DNA of 64,000 nucleotides from Desulfovibrio inopinatus DSM 10711 (GCF_000429305.1 NZ_AUBP01000006.1:1-64000); one strand, 5' to 3'. Positions 7,411-16,870 are shown, counted from the stretch's first letter. Notes: generated from the sequence alone by a model not told the origin. Made by a program: numbers and translations.

Positions 7411-10400
7411 ATGCATAAGTCGAATATTGCATCAAGAATGAAGACTGAGGATGTCCAGGGTAATAATAATCATCTCGGAAGGGTGTTTCCAATTGTTGGG
7501 ATCGGTGCGTCTGCAGGAGGGCTGGAAGCTCTCGATAAATTTCTGGGAAATTTAGACGAAGAACCAGGGATGGCTTTTGTCATTGTGACGCATATGGACC
7601 CGCACCATAAAAGTTTGATGAGTGAGCTGTTGTCAAAGCGGACGACCATGGGAGTGTTCGAAACCGAAGACGGGCAAGAGGTCGTGCCGGACAATGTGTA
7701 TATCATCCCGCCGAATCGAGATATCATCATTGAAAAAGGGGTGCTGCAACTCCGCCCTCCAGCGACATCCCGAGGGGTTCGCCAGCCTGTAGACACTTTT
7801 TTCAGATCGTTGGCCATTGACCGAAAGGAGGAAGCAATTTGCATCGTCCTATCCGGGACCGGCAGTGATGGAACTTTGGGACTCAAGGAAGTCAAGGGTG
7901 TCGGCGGCATGGTCATGGTACAGAACCCTGAGTCCGCCAAATATGATGGTATGCCGCGCAGTGCCGTATCGACTGGAATGGTGGACTTCGTTCTTGATGT
8001 GGAGGAAATGCCGGCCAAGTTGCTGGAATATGTCACACGGTCCAGACGCATCCGTACCCCTGACGATGGTCAAACAAAGGCTGTCAAAATTGATGATGCT
8101 TTTGTGAACATCCTCACCTTAGTCCGTCATCGTCTTGGACACGATTTCACACATTACAAACGGAGTACCATTAATCGCCGCATTGAAAAACGGATGTTAG
8201 TCAAAAATACAGAATCATTTGAAGCATATTATGACGTGTTAGAAAATGATAAGTCTGAGGTGGAAGCTCTGTTCAAGGATCTTCTCATCGGAGTAACTAG
8301 CTTTTTTCGAGATATAGAAGCATTTGAATTTATAGAAAAAATAGTAGTTCCGAACTTATTTAAGGGCAAGAAACCCGAAGATCCTATTCGTATTTGGGTC
8401 GCAGGTTGTTCAACAGGTGAAGAAGCCTATTCCATCGCGATTCTCGTCAAAGAATACATGGACCGTATCAAACGCACCTATGACGTGCAGCTTTTTGCCA
8501 CGGATATCGATAAACATGCAATTGAGACAGCTCGGGCTGCGTCCTATCCGGAAAGCATCGCTGGAGATATCAGTTCTGAACGCCTGAAGCGCTTTTTTCG
8601 TTTTAAGGATGAACGATACAGCCTCATTCAAAGCATTCGGGAAATGATCGTTTTTGCGCCACACGACATATTGCGTGATCCTCCTTTTTTTAAGCTCGAT
8701 ATGGTGAGCTGTCGGAATCTGCTGATTTACATGACGCCGGAAATTCAGAAAAAGATCCTTCCGCTGTTCTTCTATTCGCTTAATCCCGGCGGACATTTGG
8801 TTTTGGGACCGTCGGAAACTGTTGGACAGTTTAACGACCTTTTCAAAGTCATCGACAAAAAATGGAAAGTTTTTCAACGGAGCGGGGTGGAGGCAAAGGC
8901 GCCCGTAGATTTCCCCCTTTCTCCAAGACGATTTGTGCATCATGATCATGAACGCATACGAGATTTGGCGCTCAATCGCATAAGTCCGTCCAACGTATTG
9001 GAAAAGCAGCTTTTGAGACGATATGCCTATCCGTCCGTGTTGATCGATCGGGACATGGATATTTTGTATTATTTTGGTGACACTTCACCGTTTTTTGTCT
9101 TTCCTGAGGGAGTGCCGACAGAGAATCTGATTAAGATAGCGCGCAGAGGACTCAAGCTTCGGTTGCGGGCGGCGGTACAAAAAGCCATCAAGACCGAAAA
9201 ACCTGTCACCATAAAAAATGCAAAGCTTGAGACTCAAAGAGACAAGTACTTCAAAATTTTCGTCGAACCTATTCAAGATCCCATGCAGGCCAAAGATCTG
9301 CTGTATGTCGTATTTGAAGAATACGCAGATACTCCCGTGGCCGAGCCCACGAGTGAGCTGCAACTCGATCAATCTTCTGCGATATTACATCTGGAAGAAG
9401 AGCTGAAGATCACGAGCGAGGAGCTGCAAAACACCATTGAAGAACTTGAGACGACCAATGAGGAATTGAAATCTTCCAACGAGGAACTCATGTCCATGAA
9501 CGAGGAATTGCAATCCTCGAACGAAGAGCTCGAGACCTCGAAGGAAGAACTCCAAGCCCTCAACGAGGAGCTCACCACGGTCAATGCTGAATTAAACAGT
9601 AAGGTGGAAGAGCTTCAGGAGGCCAACAGCCTTATTGAAAATCTTTTGGCCAGCAGCAATGTCGCGACGGTGTTTGTGGATAAAAAATTCGTTATACGCC
9701 GATTCACGCCTCAGGCGAGAAATATTTTTCATCTTATTCCGACTGATGTGGGTAGACCATTGGAGCATGTCGTCAGCAAATTGCGTCATCAAAATCTCCT
9801 TGATGAGTGCAAGCGGGTGCTCAAGACCCTGACGTGGCATGAAGCGGAAGTTGAGAACGATGAGGGGGAGTGCTTTCTCATGCGTCTCTTTCCCTTTCGC
9901 ACAGTGGAAGACGCCATTGATGGCGTTGTGCTGACCTTTGTGGATATCACCGAGCGGAAAAAGAATGAAGAAGCACTCATGCTGGAGCGTGAGCGGTTGG
10001 CCCTTGCTTTGGAGGCGTCACAGGCCGGAGTGTACGACTATCAGATGCCTTTGGATGGTTCCGCATTTCACAGCGAACAATGGGCAAAAATTCTTGGTTA
10101 TGAAAAGGGTGAATTGCCTAGGTATAATGACTTCATGAACTGGTTTGGTGAGCAGATTCATGAAGAAGACAAGGAAAGACTCAATAAGACGTATACGGCG
10201 TTTATTGACGGTTTGACTGATACCTATGATGCGGAGATGAGAATACGGCGTAAAGATGGGGAATACATATGGGTCCGTGATATCTCTAAGGCCGTGGAGC
10301 GAGGAGCTGAAAGGCGAGCGACCAGAGTTGTCGGATTGATGCAGGACGTGACCGAAAAAAAAGCCATCGAACTCGAATTAGAGAAAAAAGTTGCACAGCG

Positions 10401-13125
10401 CACTTGTGAGCTTACTGAACGGGAAATGATGCTGAACACCGTGATATCGTCCTATCCCGGAGGCTCTATCAATGTTTTTGACCGTGACCTGCGCTATGTT
10501 CTCGCCAAGGGTAAGGGATTCATCGATATAGGAGTGAATCCTGCCAATTTGGTCGGTAAGACGTGTGACGAGCTGTATGATGATGAATTTATCGATATCG
10601 CTCGTCCATATTATGAGCGCGCCTTTGCAGGTGAAACCGTCGAATTTGAGTTCCACTATGCCGAGAAGTCTTATCTGCTTACCGCCTCGCCCATTAATGA
10701 TGACGAAGGGAAAACAGATCGAATCATAGTCGTCACAAGAGATGTGACGGAGGTGAAGAGTCAAGAACGTGCATTGATGCGAGCCAATGAGCGCCTCAAG
10801 GAGGCACAACGCATTGGGGGGCTTGGAGACTGGAGCTGGGATCCCGCTACCGATACCGTTATCTGGTCCGAAAATTTGTATGACATTATGGGGGTAGATT
10901 CCAACGACTCTCCTCCAAGCTATACTGATAATGCGGCGTTGTACTGTCCCAAGGACAGGGGGAAATTTACAGCCGCTGTCGAGGCCGCCTTGGCACATGG
11001 AACACCCTATAAACTCGAACTTTGCAGAGTTCGACCGGACCAAAAAGAATTGACGTTATGGGTGGAAGGGCGAACACACACAGATGAACAGGGAGCCGTC
11101 CTGCGTCTTTACGGAACGGTTCTGGACATTACTGAGCGTAAGCGGGTTGAACAGGATTTAGCACAGACGGCATCCATACTCCAAGCGGCTATGGATAACA
11201 GTCCTGCCGGTATTGCCATTGCTGATCATCCGGATGGGACATTGCGTTATGTCAATCAGGCTGGTTTGAATATCCGAGCGGGGAGTGAAAAAGAACTCGT
11301 CAGAGGGGTGGGAATTGATTCGTACGTGGAGTCCTGGCAAATTTGCCATTTTGATAGGAGGCCGTACACCCCTGAAGATGTTCCCCTGGCTCGTGCTGTG
11401 CTTAAAAAAGAGCATGTCAGCGAGGAGTTTCTGATTAAACGTCCCTCTGGGGAATGGCGAACGATTTTGGCGAAAGCGGCACCTATATTGGACCAAGACG
11501 ATAAGGCTGTTGCCAGTATTATGGTTTTTTTGGATATCACGGATCGCAGACAGTCCGAAGAGGCATTGCGAGAAAAGGAACTGCGTCTTGTTGAAGCACA
11601 ACGTATGGCAAAGATGGGGTCGTGGTCCTATGATCCGCAAACACAACAGTCGACCTGGTCCGAAGGGATGTTTCGTATCTGGGGGTTGGATCCTGAGAAA
11701 GGTGCTCCGCATTATCAGGATCATGCGCGGTATATTCATCCCGCCGATTTTTCGATGTTTGACGCAGCAGTAAAAAAAGCTGTGGAAGAGGGAGTGCCTT
11801 ACGATCTCGAATTACGAATACTTCGTCCTGATGGAGAAGAACGAACCATTATTTCATTGGGGAAGGTGATTAAGGACGAATATGGTGCCATCATCGAGAT
11901 ACGGGGAACCAATCAAGACGTCACGGAGTGGAAGCGAATTGAAGAGGAAATAACGAGAGCAAAGGAGTCCGCTGAAAGCGCAAACCAAGCAAAATCAGAA
12001 TTCTTAGCCAACATGAGTCATGAAATCCGGACACCGCTTAACGGTATTCTGGGAACACTCCAATTGTTACAAAGCACTTCTCTCGACTCTACCCAGGCAG
12101 AATATACTGACATAGCGATTCAGTCTTCCACACGGCTGACAGAATTGCTTTCAGATATATTGAACCTTTCCAGAGTTGAGTCAGGGAAGCTAACAATCGA
12201 GCATAAGCCAATAAATCTTGAGAAAACGATATTTCATACCTGTCAGTTGTTCTTAGTTACTGCCAAAGAAAAGCAACTCGCATTGAATTATTACGTTGAT
12301 CAACGAATTGCAACAAACATTGATGGCGATGCATCAAGAATTCAACAAGTCTTGGGGAATCTGGTCGGGAATGCCCTCAAGTTTACAAACGAAGGAGAAG
12401 TCACCGTCGAAGCGTTTCCCCTGCCAGCCACGCAGCCATATACATGCAAGGTACTGTTTGTGGTTTCTGATACAGGGATTGGGATTCCTGAGGACGAGCA
12501 GGCCATTTTATTTGAACCATTCGTTCAAGGTCAAAAGGGCTATCAAAAGACGTATCAAGGGGCTGGGCTCGGGTTATCAATCTGTAAAAGAATCGTTCAT
12601 CTCATGGGAGGAGATATATTCCTTGAAAGCGAACCTGGTTTAGGGTCAACGTTTTATTTTTGTATTTCTTTCCTCGTCCATAATACAGATGAAGAACATA
12701 ATCGTACTACTTTGAGCAGCAATAACGATACGCTTCGATCATTATCGATTCTTGTCGCTGAAGATGACGAGATGAGTAGTAAAGTCATCATAAAAATTCT
12801 TGAAAAGCATGGACACAACGTATTCTCATGCTCAGATGGAAATGAATCTCTTGCAATACTCAAAAAGAAAGATATTGACGTCGTCCTTATGGATGTTCAA
12901 ATGCCTGTTATGGATGGTGTAGAAGCAACAAAGGCTATACGACGAGGAGACGCAGGTGAAAAAAATAAGAATATTCCTATCATTGCTTTAACAGCGTACG
13001 CCATGCCAGGAGACAAAGACAAATTTTTGAAGAATGGTATGGATGGATATGTAGCGAAGCCTCTTGAGATAACAAACTTATTACATGCTATCGGGGATGT
13101 ATTGTCTAGAGTATTTCAAGATTAA
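7411..13125 (+). CDS. CheB-CheR-PAS hybrid histidine kinase
   Basis: A 1904-residue signalling protein (numbers below count from TTG 7405, two codons earlier). The CheB methylesterase domain (about 29-215) has the triad S36 (GASAGG), H63 (VTHMDP) and D155 (GSDG). The CheR methyltransferase domain (about 230-490) has the SAM site VAGCSTGEEAYSIA and DIDKHAIETA. A long coiled coil of EEL repeats (about 660-755) follows, then five or six PAS domains (to about 1520), HisKA with H1539 (NMSHEIRTP), an HATPase with DTGIGIP and GAGLGLSI, and a receiver with D1830 (LMDVQMP). All catalytic residues are present. ATG 7411 is favoured by AAAGG nine bases upstream. It has no neighbours in an operon. CheB/CheR fusions usually work outside classical chemotaxis. 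Confidence 0.93.
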   Translation: MHKSNIASRMKTEDVQGNNNHLGRVFPIVGIGASAGGLEALDKFLGNLDEEPGMAFVIVTHMDPHHKSLMSELLSKRTTMGVFETEDGQEVVPDNVYIIPPNRDIIIEKGVLQLRPPATSRGVRQPVDTFFRSLAIDRKEEAICIVLSGTGSDGTLGLKEVKGVGGMVMVQNPESAKYDGMPRSAVSTGMVDFVLDVEEMPAKLLEYVTRSRRIRTPDDGQTKAVKIDDAFVNILTLVRHRLGHDFTHYKRSTINRRIEKRMLVKNTESFEAYYDVLENDKSEVEALFKDLLIGVTSFFRDIEAFEFIEKIVVPNLFKGKKPEDPIRIWVAGCSTGEEAYSIAILVKEYMDRIKRTYDVQLFATDIDKHAIETARAASYPESIAGDISSERLKRFFRFKDERYSLIQSIREMIVFAPHDILRDPPFFKLDMVSCRNLLIYMTPEIQKKILPLFFYSLNPGGHLVLGPSETVGQFNDLFKVIDKKWKVFQRSGVEAKAPVDFPLSPRRFVHHDHERIRDLALNRISPSNVLEKQLLRRYAYPSVLIDRDMDILYYFGDTSPFFVFPEGVPTENLIKIARRGLKLRLRAAVQKAIKTEKPVTIKNAKLETQRDKYFKIFVEPIQDPMQAKDLLYVVFEEYADTPVAEPTSELQLDQSSAILHLEEELKITSEELQNTIEELETTNEELKSSNEELMSMNEELQSSNEELETSKEELQALNEELTTVNAELNSKVEELQEANSLIENLLASSNVATVFVDKKFVIRRFTPQARNIFHLIPTDVGRPLEHVVSKLRHQNLLDECKRVLKTLTWHEAEVENDEGECFLMRLFPFRTVEDAIDGVVLTFVDITERKKNEEALMLERERLALALEASQAGVYDYQMPLDGSAFHSEQWAKILGYEKGELPRYNDFMNWFGEQIHEEDKERLNKTYTAFIDGLTDTYDAEMRIRRKDGEYIWVRDISKAVERGAERRATRVVGLMQDVTEKKAIELELEKKVAQRTCELTEREMMLNTVISSYPGGSINVFDRDLRYVLAKGKGFIDIGVNPANLVGKTCDELYDDEFIDIARPYYERAFAGETVEFEFHYAEKSYLLTASPINDDEGKTDRIIVVTRDVTEVKSQERALMRANERLKEAQRIGGLGDWSWDPATDTVIWSENLYDIMGVDSNDSPPSYTDNAALYCPKDRGKFTAAVEAALAHGTPYKLELCRVRPDQKELTLWVEGRTHTDEQGAVLRLYGTVLDITERKRVEQDLAQTASILQAAMDNSPAGIAIADHPDGTLRYVNQAGLNIRAGSEKELVRGVGIDSYVESWQICHFDRRPYTPEDVPLARAVLKKEHVSEEFLIKRPSGEWRTILAKAAPILDQDDKAVASIMVFLDITDRRQSEEALREKELRLVEAQRMAKMGSWSYDPQTQQSTWSEGMFRIWGLDPEKGAPHYQDHARYIHPADFSMFDAAVKKAVEEGVPYDLELRILRPDGEERTIISLGKVIKDEYGAIIEIRGTNQDVTEWKRIEEEITRAKESAESANQAKSEFLANMSHEIRTPLNGILGTLQLLQSTSLDSTQAEYTDIAIQSSTRLTELLSDILNLSRVESGKLTIEHKPINLEKTIFHTCQLFLVTAKEKQLALNYYVDQRIATNIDGDASRIQQVLGNLVGNALKFTNEGEVTVEAFPLPATQPYTCKVLFVVSDTGIGIPEDEQAILFEPFVQGQKGYQKTYQGAGLGLSICKRIVHLMGGDIFLESEPGLGSTFYFCISFLVHNTDEEHNRTTLSSNNDTLRSLSILVAEDDEMSSKVIIKILEKHGHNVFSCSDGNESLAILKKKDIDVVLMDVQMPVMDGVEATKAIRRGDAGEKNKNIPIIALTAYAMPGDKDKFLKNGMDGYVAKPLEITNLLHAIGDVLSRVFQD

Positions 13126-13177
13126 AATGCTCTAAGAGTGGGCCTGTTATCCCGTGCAGCGGAGAAAGAACGCGTTG

Positions 13178-13876
13178 CTAGGCGGCGCGCTGGAAATTCC
13201 AACCAGGCAATCCAGCCAACCAATCCGGCAAATCATCCACCGAGACCCCGATAATCGTCATACGAAATTTGCGGGGGCGTTGTACGATGGCCGTACCGAC
13301 GCTGAACAACGAGGCCCCTTTGGGCAGGGTGGTGGAAAAAGATTTCAACGAGGATTGCAGAGCATCATCAACGGCACCGACAAAAAGATGGTCGAGGATA
13401 CGGAACATTTTTTCAAGGCTCTGTTCCACAGAGTCCTGAAACGCGGTGTTCGCATCTACGTCCAAACGGTGGAGGGGGGCAAATACCCGCGGTACAGGAA
13501 TATGAGAACTGTGAACGTCGAGGTCGAATTCAAGCCAAAATGGACCGAGGTCGTTAAAGAGTCGGCTGTGAGGATTGTGCCAGTCACGTAGAAAGTGACA
13601 CAACTGTTCCATGCCGGCCGTATCTTCCTGGCGTGGTGAAACGTGTCGCGCCAAGCTGGCAATATGGCTCTCGCGAACGGTTTCTCTGGTGCAGTAGAGG
13701 GAGATATCCACCGGCGCGGGGCCGTTTCCCATGCGACATTCAAAACCGGCGTTTAATGGCGGGAAATGTTGGGTCACTCGGGTGATTGGTTCCAAAGCGG
13801 CTTCGGAGAGAAGCGAACCCGCTCCATAGGGCGCTGCAAGAGCAAAATCATGAGCAAGCGTGGGGGGATTCTTCAT
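13178..13876 (-). CDS. Unknown protein, partner of the radical SAM maturase
   Basis: A 232-residue soluble protein, 25 bp downstream of the radical SAM gene on the same strand and so almost certainly in one operon with it. I recognise no domain. It has no signal peptide and no membrane segment. It contains an aromatic and acidic patch (FNDLGPFWLEFDLD) and ends in a Trp-rich tail (PDWLAGLPGWNF). The frame extends to a TTG four codons upstream; ATG 13876 is preferred. By position it may help bind, proteolyse or export the modified peptide encoded by the divergent precursor gene. That is inference only. Confidence 0.7.
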   Translation of the reverse strand: MKNPPTLAHDFALAAPYGAGSLLSEAALEPITRVTQHFPPLNAGFECRMGNGPAPVDISLYCTRETVRESHIASLARHVSPRQEDTAGMEQLCHFLRDWHNPHSRLFNDLGPFWLEFDLDVHSSHIPVPRVFAPLHRLDVDANTAFQDSVEQSLEKMFRILDHLFVGAVDDALQSSLKSFSTTLPKGASLFSVGTAIVQRPRKFRMTIIGVSVDDLPDWLAGLPGWNFQRAA

Positions 13877-13901
13877 AGGTGTTCTCAAGAAATCGCGAGT
13901 T

Positions 13902-15314
13902 TTAGCCGAAAAGGACAGATCTCAACGCCTGATCGATCGTTTGTTCCGCGTTTGCATCCAGATTGAGCGTGAACGTTTCAACGAAAAAACGCTGTTCCTG
14001 GTTTAGTGAAATGCCTTTCTCCTGCAGGTAATGTTGTGGATTCGACGCGTACTTGGCTCGTTCCGTCTCCTCGCGCAGCAGCTTCAGGGCGCGCAATATA
14101 TGACCATTGCGGAGGAGCGTGGAAAGGTTACTTTTATTCGCATGCATGAAGCTGCGGGCGATAATGTCGTATTCCTGTTCAGGGCTTGTGGTCAGCGGTG
14201 GCGATTCAAATTGCTTGTTGTCATGGGCTGAAATGTCCTGTTGTTGCAGGAGGTCTTTGAAGCAAAATGCCGGTGGTGCAAAGAGATCGCCTGTTTGACC
14301 GAACACCACGGCCGGACAACCGCGGCAGATGGTGAAATATTCACATTCTCCGCAACCACTGAAATACGCGGGCCGGCGAAATTTCTTCAATGTTTCCGAG
14401 CAGAGAAAGACTTCGGCAAAATCCTGTTCCGGAAGTTTACCCACAACCCAGGGAAAGCGCCTGCATGCTGCCACACTTCCGTCAGCCAGAATGGTTGTAC
14501 ACGTAAACCCCACCAAACACTCTCCGGCGTCCGGAGACACCGCATAGGGAACGGGCGTGACGTCTCCTCGCACTGCACGCAGCATTTTGAAAAGATGTGA
14601 TTTCTCACGCAACACCAAAGGGTTGCCGGCTTCGCGCAGGAGACGCTTTTCTTCCAAGTAGCTGGTGAATGTTTCGAGTAGGGCATGCGGCCCCAGTTCC
14701 ATGACATCGTTGTCCAGTTGCGTCCCGTTGCCGACGGCGGCAAGGAGGTCGAAGGCAAAACGATTTGCCGCGGTTTTCTCGGCTACATAGCGCACCAAAG
14801 GGAGTAACTCATGCCTGTTGCCCCCATGCAGTGTAAACATGATCTGTGTTTCAATGCCGCGATCTTTGAGTTTTTCCAGAGCAGCCACCGTTCTGGCGAA
14901 ACTGCCTTTTCCTCGTAAGGAGTCATGGGTTTGCTTAAGGCCGTCCAGGCTCAGTTGGAATCGCTTCACGCCCAGTCGGGCCAATTCATCGAGACTGTCT
15001 TCATTCAGCGATTCCGGTACGCCCATGACAAGCACGCTCTTGTTCAGCCTGCGGAGTTCTTGGAACAATTCTCGCCAAACAGGGCGTTGTAAGGGATCTC
15101 CCCCGCTGATGGCGAAATGTGTCAGGGGGGTCTGCCACGTCTTTTCGAATGCACAAAGATTTTCCAACACCCGCCAGAGGGTTTTGTCGGAAAGCTCATG
15201 ATGACGTTCGGCATTGTATGTGCGATCGTCATACATATAGCAATGTTTACACCGATTGGGACAACGCGTGGTAATACGCCACTGAACGGTAAGGCTCGAT
15301 GGCTGGTACTGCAT
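13902..15314 (-). CDS. Radical SAM/SPASM peptide maturase
   Basis: A 470-residue enzyme. The radical SAM cluster motif CPNRCKHC supplies C18, C22 and C25. A TIM-barrel half follows with ISGGDPLQ and QLSLDG. Residues about 260-350 form a SPASM domain with Cys pairs in GECLVGFTC, AACRR and GCGECEYFTICRGCP, expected to hold two auxiliary [4Fe-4S] clusters. The last 90 or so residues are a helical extension. SPASM maturases modify ribosomal peptides by thioether or C-C bonds. The divergent neighbour encodes an NHLP-type leader peptide, the likely substrate. The pairing resembles the radical SAM systems reported with selenocysteine-containing targets. The SD is weak. Confidence 0.88.
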   Translation of the reverse strand: MQYQPSSLTVQWRITTRCPNRCKHCYMYDDRTYNAERHHELSDKTLWRVLENLCAFEKTWQTPLTHFAISGGDPLQRPVWRELFQELRRLNKSVLVMGVPESLNEDSLDELARLGVKRFQLSLDGLKQTHDSLRGKGSFARTVAALEKLKDRGIETQIMFTLHGGNRHELLPLVRYVAEKTAANRFAFDLLAAVGNGTQLDNDVMELGPHALLETFTSYLEEKRLLREAGNPLVLREKSHLFKMLRAVRGDVTPVPYAVSPDAGECLVGFTCTTILADGSVAACRRFPWVVGKLPEQDFAEVFLCSETLKKFRRPAYFSGCGECEYFTICRGCPAVVFGQTGDLFAPPAFCFKDLLQQQDISAHDNKQFESPPLTTSPEQEYDIIARSFMHANKSNLSTLLRNGHILRALKLLREETERAKYASNPQHYLQEKGISLNQEQRFFVETFTLNLDANAEQTIDQALRSVLFG

Positions 15315-15510
15315 GAGTAGTGACGTCTATTTTCAACGGCTTGGTTGCTCAAGACAACGAGAAAAACATTTTTTCATATGGAAAAATGTATCCAGTTGCA
15401 GTATCTCCAGCAACTAGAAATTGAGTTCTCTTGATTAACTCCGTTTCCCTCTCTCCTTTTAACCTCATCACTGGAGGACCCTATGCCCCCAACAAACCCC
15501 TCGAGAAGAA

Positions 15511-15762
15511 TTGACCGCAAAGATTGTCACCAAAGCACAACAAGACGCGACGTTTAAACAAGAACTGCTGAACGATCCGAAATCGACATTGGAAAAAGAA
15601 TTCGGCATGTCCCTTCCCTCGGGGCTGGAGATCGACGTTGTTGAAGAGACGCCGCAAAAAGTCTTTCTTGTGTTACCCATCATCCCTGGAGATATCGAAT
15701 TGTCCGACGAGATGGTGAAAAAAATTGCAGCCGGCTATGAGAACATCACGGGTTGTAGCTGA
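15511..15762 (+). CDS. NHLP-type RiPP precursor peptide (start region frameshifted; stop possibly Sec)
   Basis: The 83-residue frame matches nitrile-hydratase-like leader peptides: AKIVTKAQQDATFKQELLND, then PKSTLEKEFGMSLPSGLEI, then ELSDEMVKKIAAG, followed by a very short core YENITGCS. There is one Cys, next to last. The frame has no ATG; TTG 15511 is the only near start. A strong GGAGG (15473-15477) and ATG 15483 sit upstream but are one base out of frame. Removing one C from the run at 15486-15490 would give MPQQTPREEL joined to LTAKIV, a natural leader start. So there is a real frameshift, a sequence error, or a weak TTG start. The terminal codons are TGC AGC TGA GAA TAG; the TGA could encode selenocysteine. 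It diverges from its maturase. Confidence 0.75.
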   Translation: MTAKIVTKAQQDATFKQELLNDPKSTLEKEFGMSLPSGLEIDVVEETPQKVFLVLPIIPGDIELSDEMVKKIAAGYENITGCS

Positions 15763-15795
15763 GAATAGTCTTCTGTCTTGATTTTTTTCGTGGAT

Positions 15796-15865
15796 AAGGA
15801 GAGGAGCCGTTATGGGTTTCCCCAAAACATGACGGCGAAATATCTTCACGTAAGAACCTCTCCTT
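15796..15865. repeat. Nested inverted repeats downstream of the RiPP precursor
   Basis: An outer pair AAGGAGAGG (15796-15804) / CCTCTCCTT (15857-15865) encloses an inner pair GCCGTTATG (15806-15814) / CATGACGGC (15828-15836). Together they could fold into one long branched hairpin. The left outer arm is also a perfect SD for ATG 15812, which opens only a six-residue frame (MGFPKT). No T-run follows, so it may be a processing, attenuation or operator structure. Confidence 0.5.
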
Positions 15866-15949
15866 GTTCGAAAAATCATTTTCTGCGTCGTGGTTGAAGT
15901 ATCGGGGCTGCATTCCAGAACGCATCACGTTGCATAAGAGATCCCTCCT

Positions 15950-16870
15950 TTAGAGTTCAAGAATCCATTTTTCTTCTCGTACGGTTTGATCGCCCATCGT
16001 GCCTTCTTTTTCTTCCACGCAGTGGAAACCGAATGCGCTATAGAGTTTCCGGGCGCTGTGGAGATGGGCTATCGTCCAAAGGAAGGTTTTAGCGTAGCCC
16101 GCTTGTCGGCTGAAGGTGATGGCCTGTTCCATGAGTGCTTTCCCGATTCCCAGTCTGCGGGCGTGGGGTTGAACGAGAAACCACCGGAGCTGTGATTCTT
16201 GGGAAGAGTCCTTGACGATAGCGATGCTGCCGACAGGTTTGTTCTCATATTCTGCTATCCAGACGTTGCTTCCTGCGTCTTTCTTGTTCAGGTATGCAGC
16301 AACACCAGCTACCACATATTCTTCAAATTTGTCCGAGAAACCATATTCTTGGGCGTAAATTTCGCCGTGTTGCGTGATGATCCACCCGAGTTCTCCTGCT
16401 TGCGCTGTACGAAGTCGGGGAGATTTCTGGGGAGATGTATGCTCTTCACGGGCTCCGAGGACAGAGCGCATAGTTTGTATCGCTTCTTGGAGACGTTGAA
16501 GATCTGGGTGATCAAGATGTCGGAGTAAATGGTGTGCTTGTGCATCGGCCATCTGGTTCAAATCATGTAAAAGTTTTTCACCATCTGGTGTGAGCGCCAA
16601 TGGTAAAGGCGTTCGACCTCCTGGCCCTGTTTGGCGTTCAATTAATTCACGTTTGCGTAGTCCTGCAAGAATTCGACTCAACTGGCCTTTGTCCATACCC
16701 AAGAGCTGCGATAGGTCTGCAGCGGAAGAAGTTGGTGTTGCCCCAATTTCATAGAGCACCCGTCCTTCGGCCAGACTCAATGGACTCTCCAACAGCCTTT
16801 TGTTCAAGAGGCCGACAAATTGTGTGTAAAATCTATTGAATGACCGAAATTCTTTGATGGTCGTATTCAT
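15950..16870 (-). CDS. MarR-GNAT fusion: winged-helix regulator with N-acetyltransferase domain
   Basis: A 306-residue fusion. Residues 1-140 form a MarR-type winged helix (SSAADLSQLLGMDKGQLSRILAGLRKRELIERQ is the DNA-reading part). Residues about 150-306 form a GNAT acetyltransferase with the acetyl-CoA loop PHARRLGIGKALM and the C-terminal SARKLYSAFGF strand. This architecture recurs widely and usually regulates, or acts on, small molecules or proteins by acetylation. The target is unknown. The gene is divergent from nothing obvious; the next gene on the same strand is the MFS carrier, starting 1.3 kb upstream, whose transcript ends at the hairpin near 17000. Confidence 0.9.
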   Translation of the reverse strand: MNTTIKEFRSFNRFYTQFVGLLNKRLLESPLSLAEGRVLYEIGATPTSSAADLSQLLGMDKGQLSRILAGLRKRELIERQTGPGGRTPLPLALTPDGEKLLHDLNQMADAQAHHLLRHLDHPDLQRLQEAIQTMRSVLGAREEHTSPQKSPRLRTAQAGELGWIITQHGEIYAQEYGFSDKFEEYVVAGVAAYLNKKDAGSNVWIAEYENKPVGSIAIVKDSSQESQLRWFLVQPHARRLGIGKALMEQAITFSRQAGYAKTFLWTIAHLHSARKLYSAFGFHCVEEKEGTMGDQTVREEKWILEL

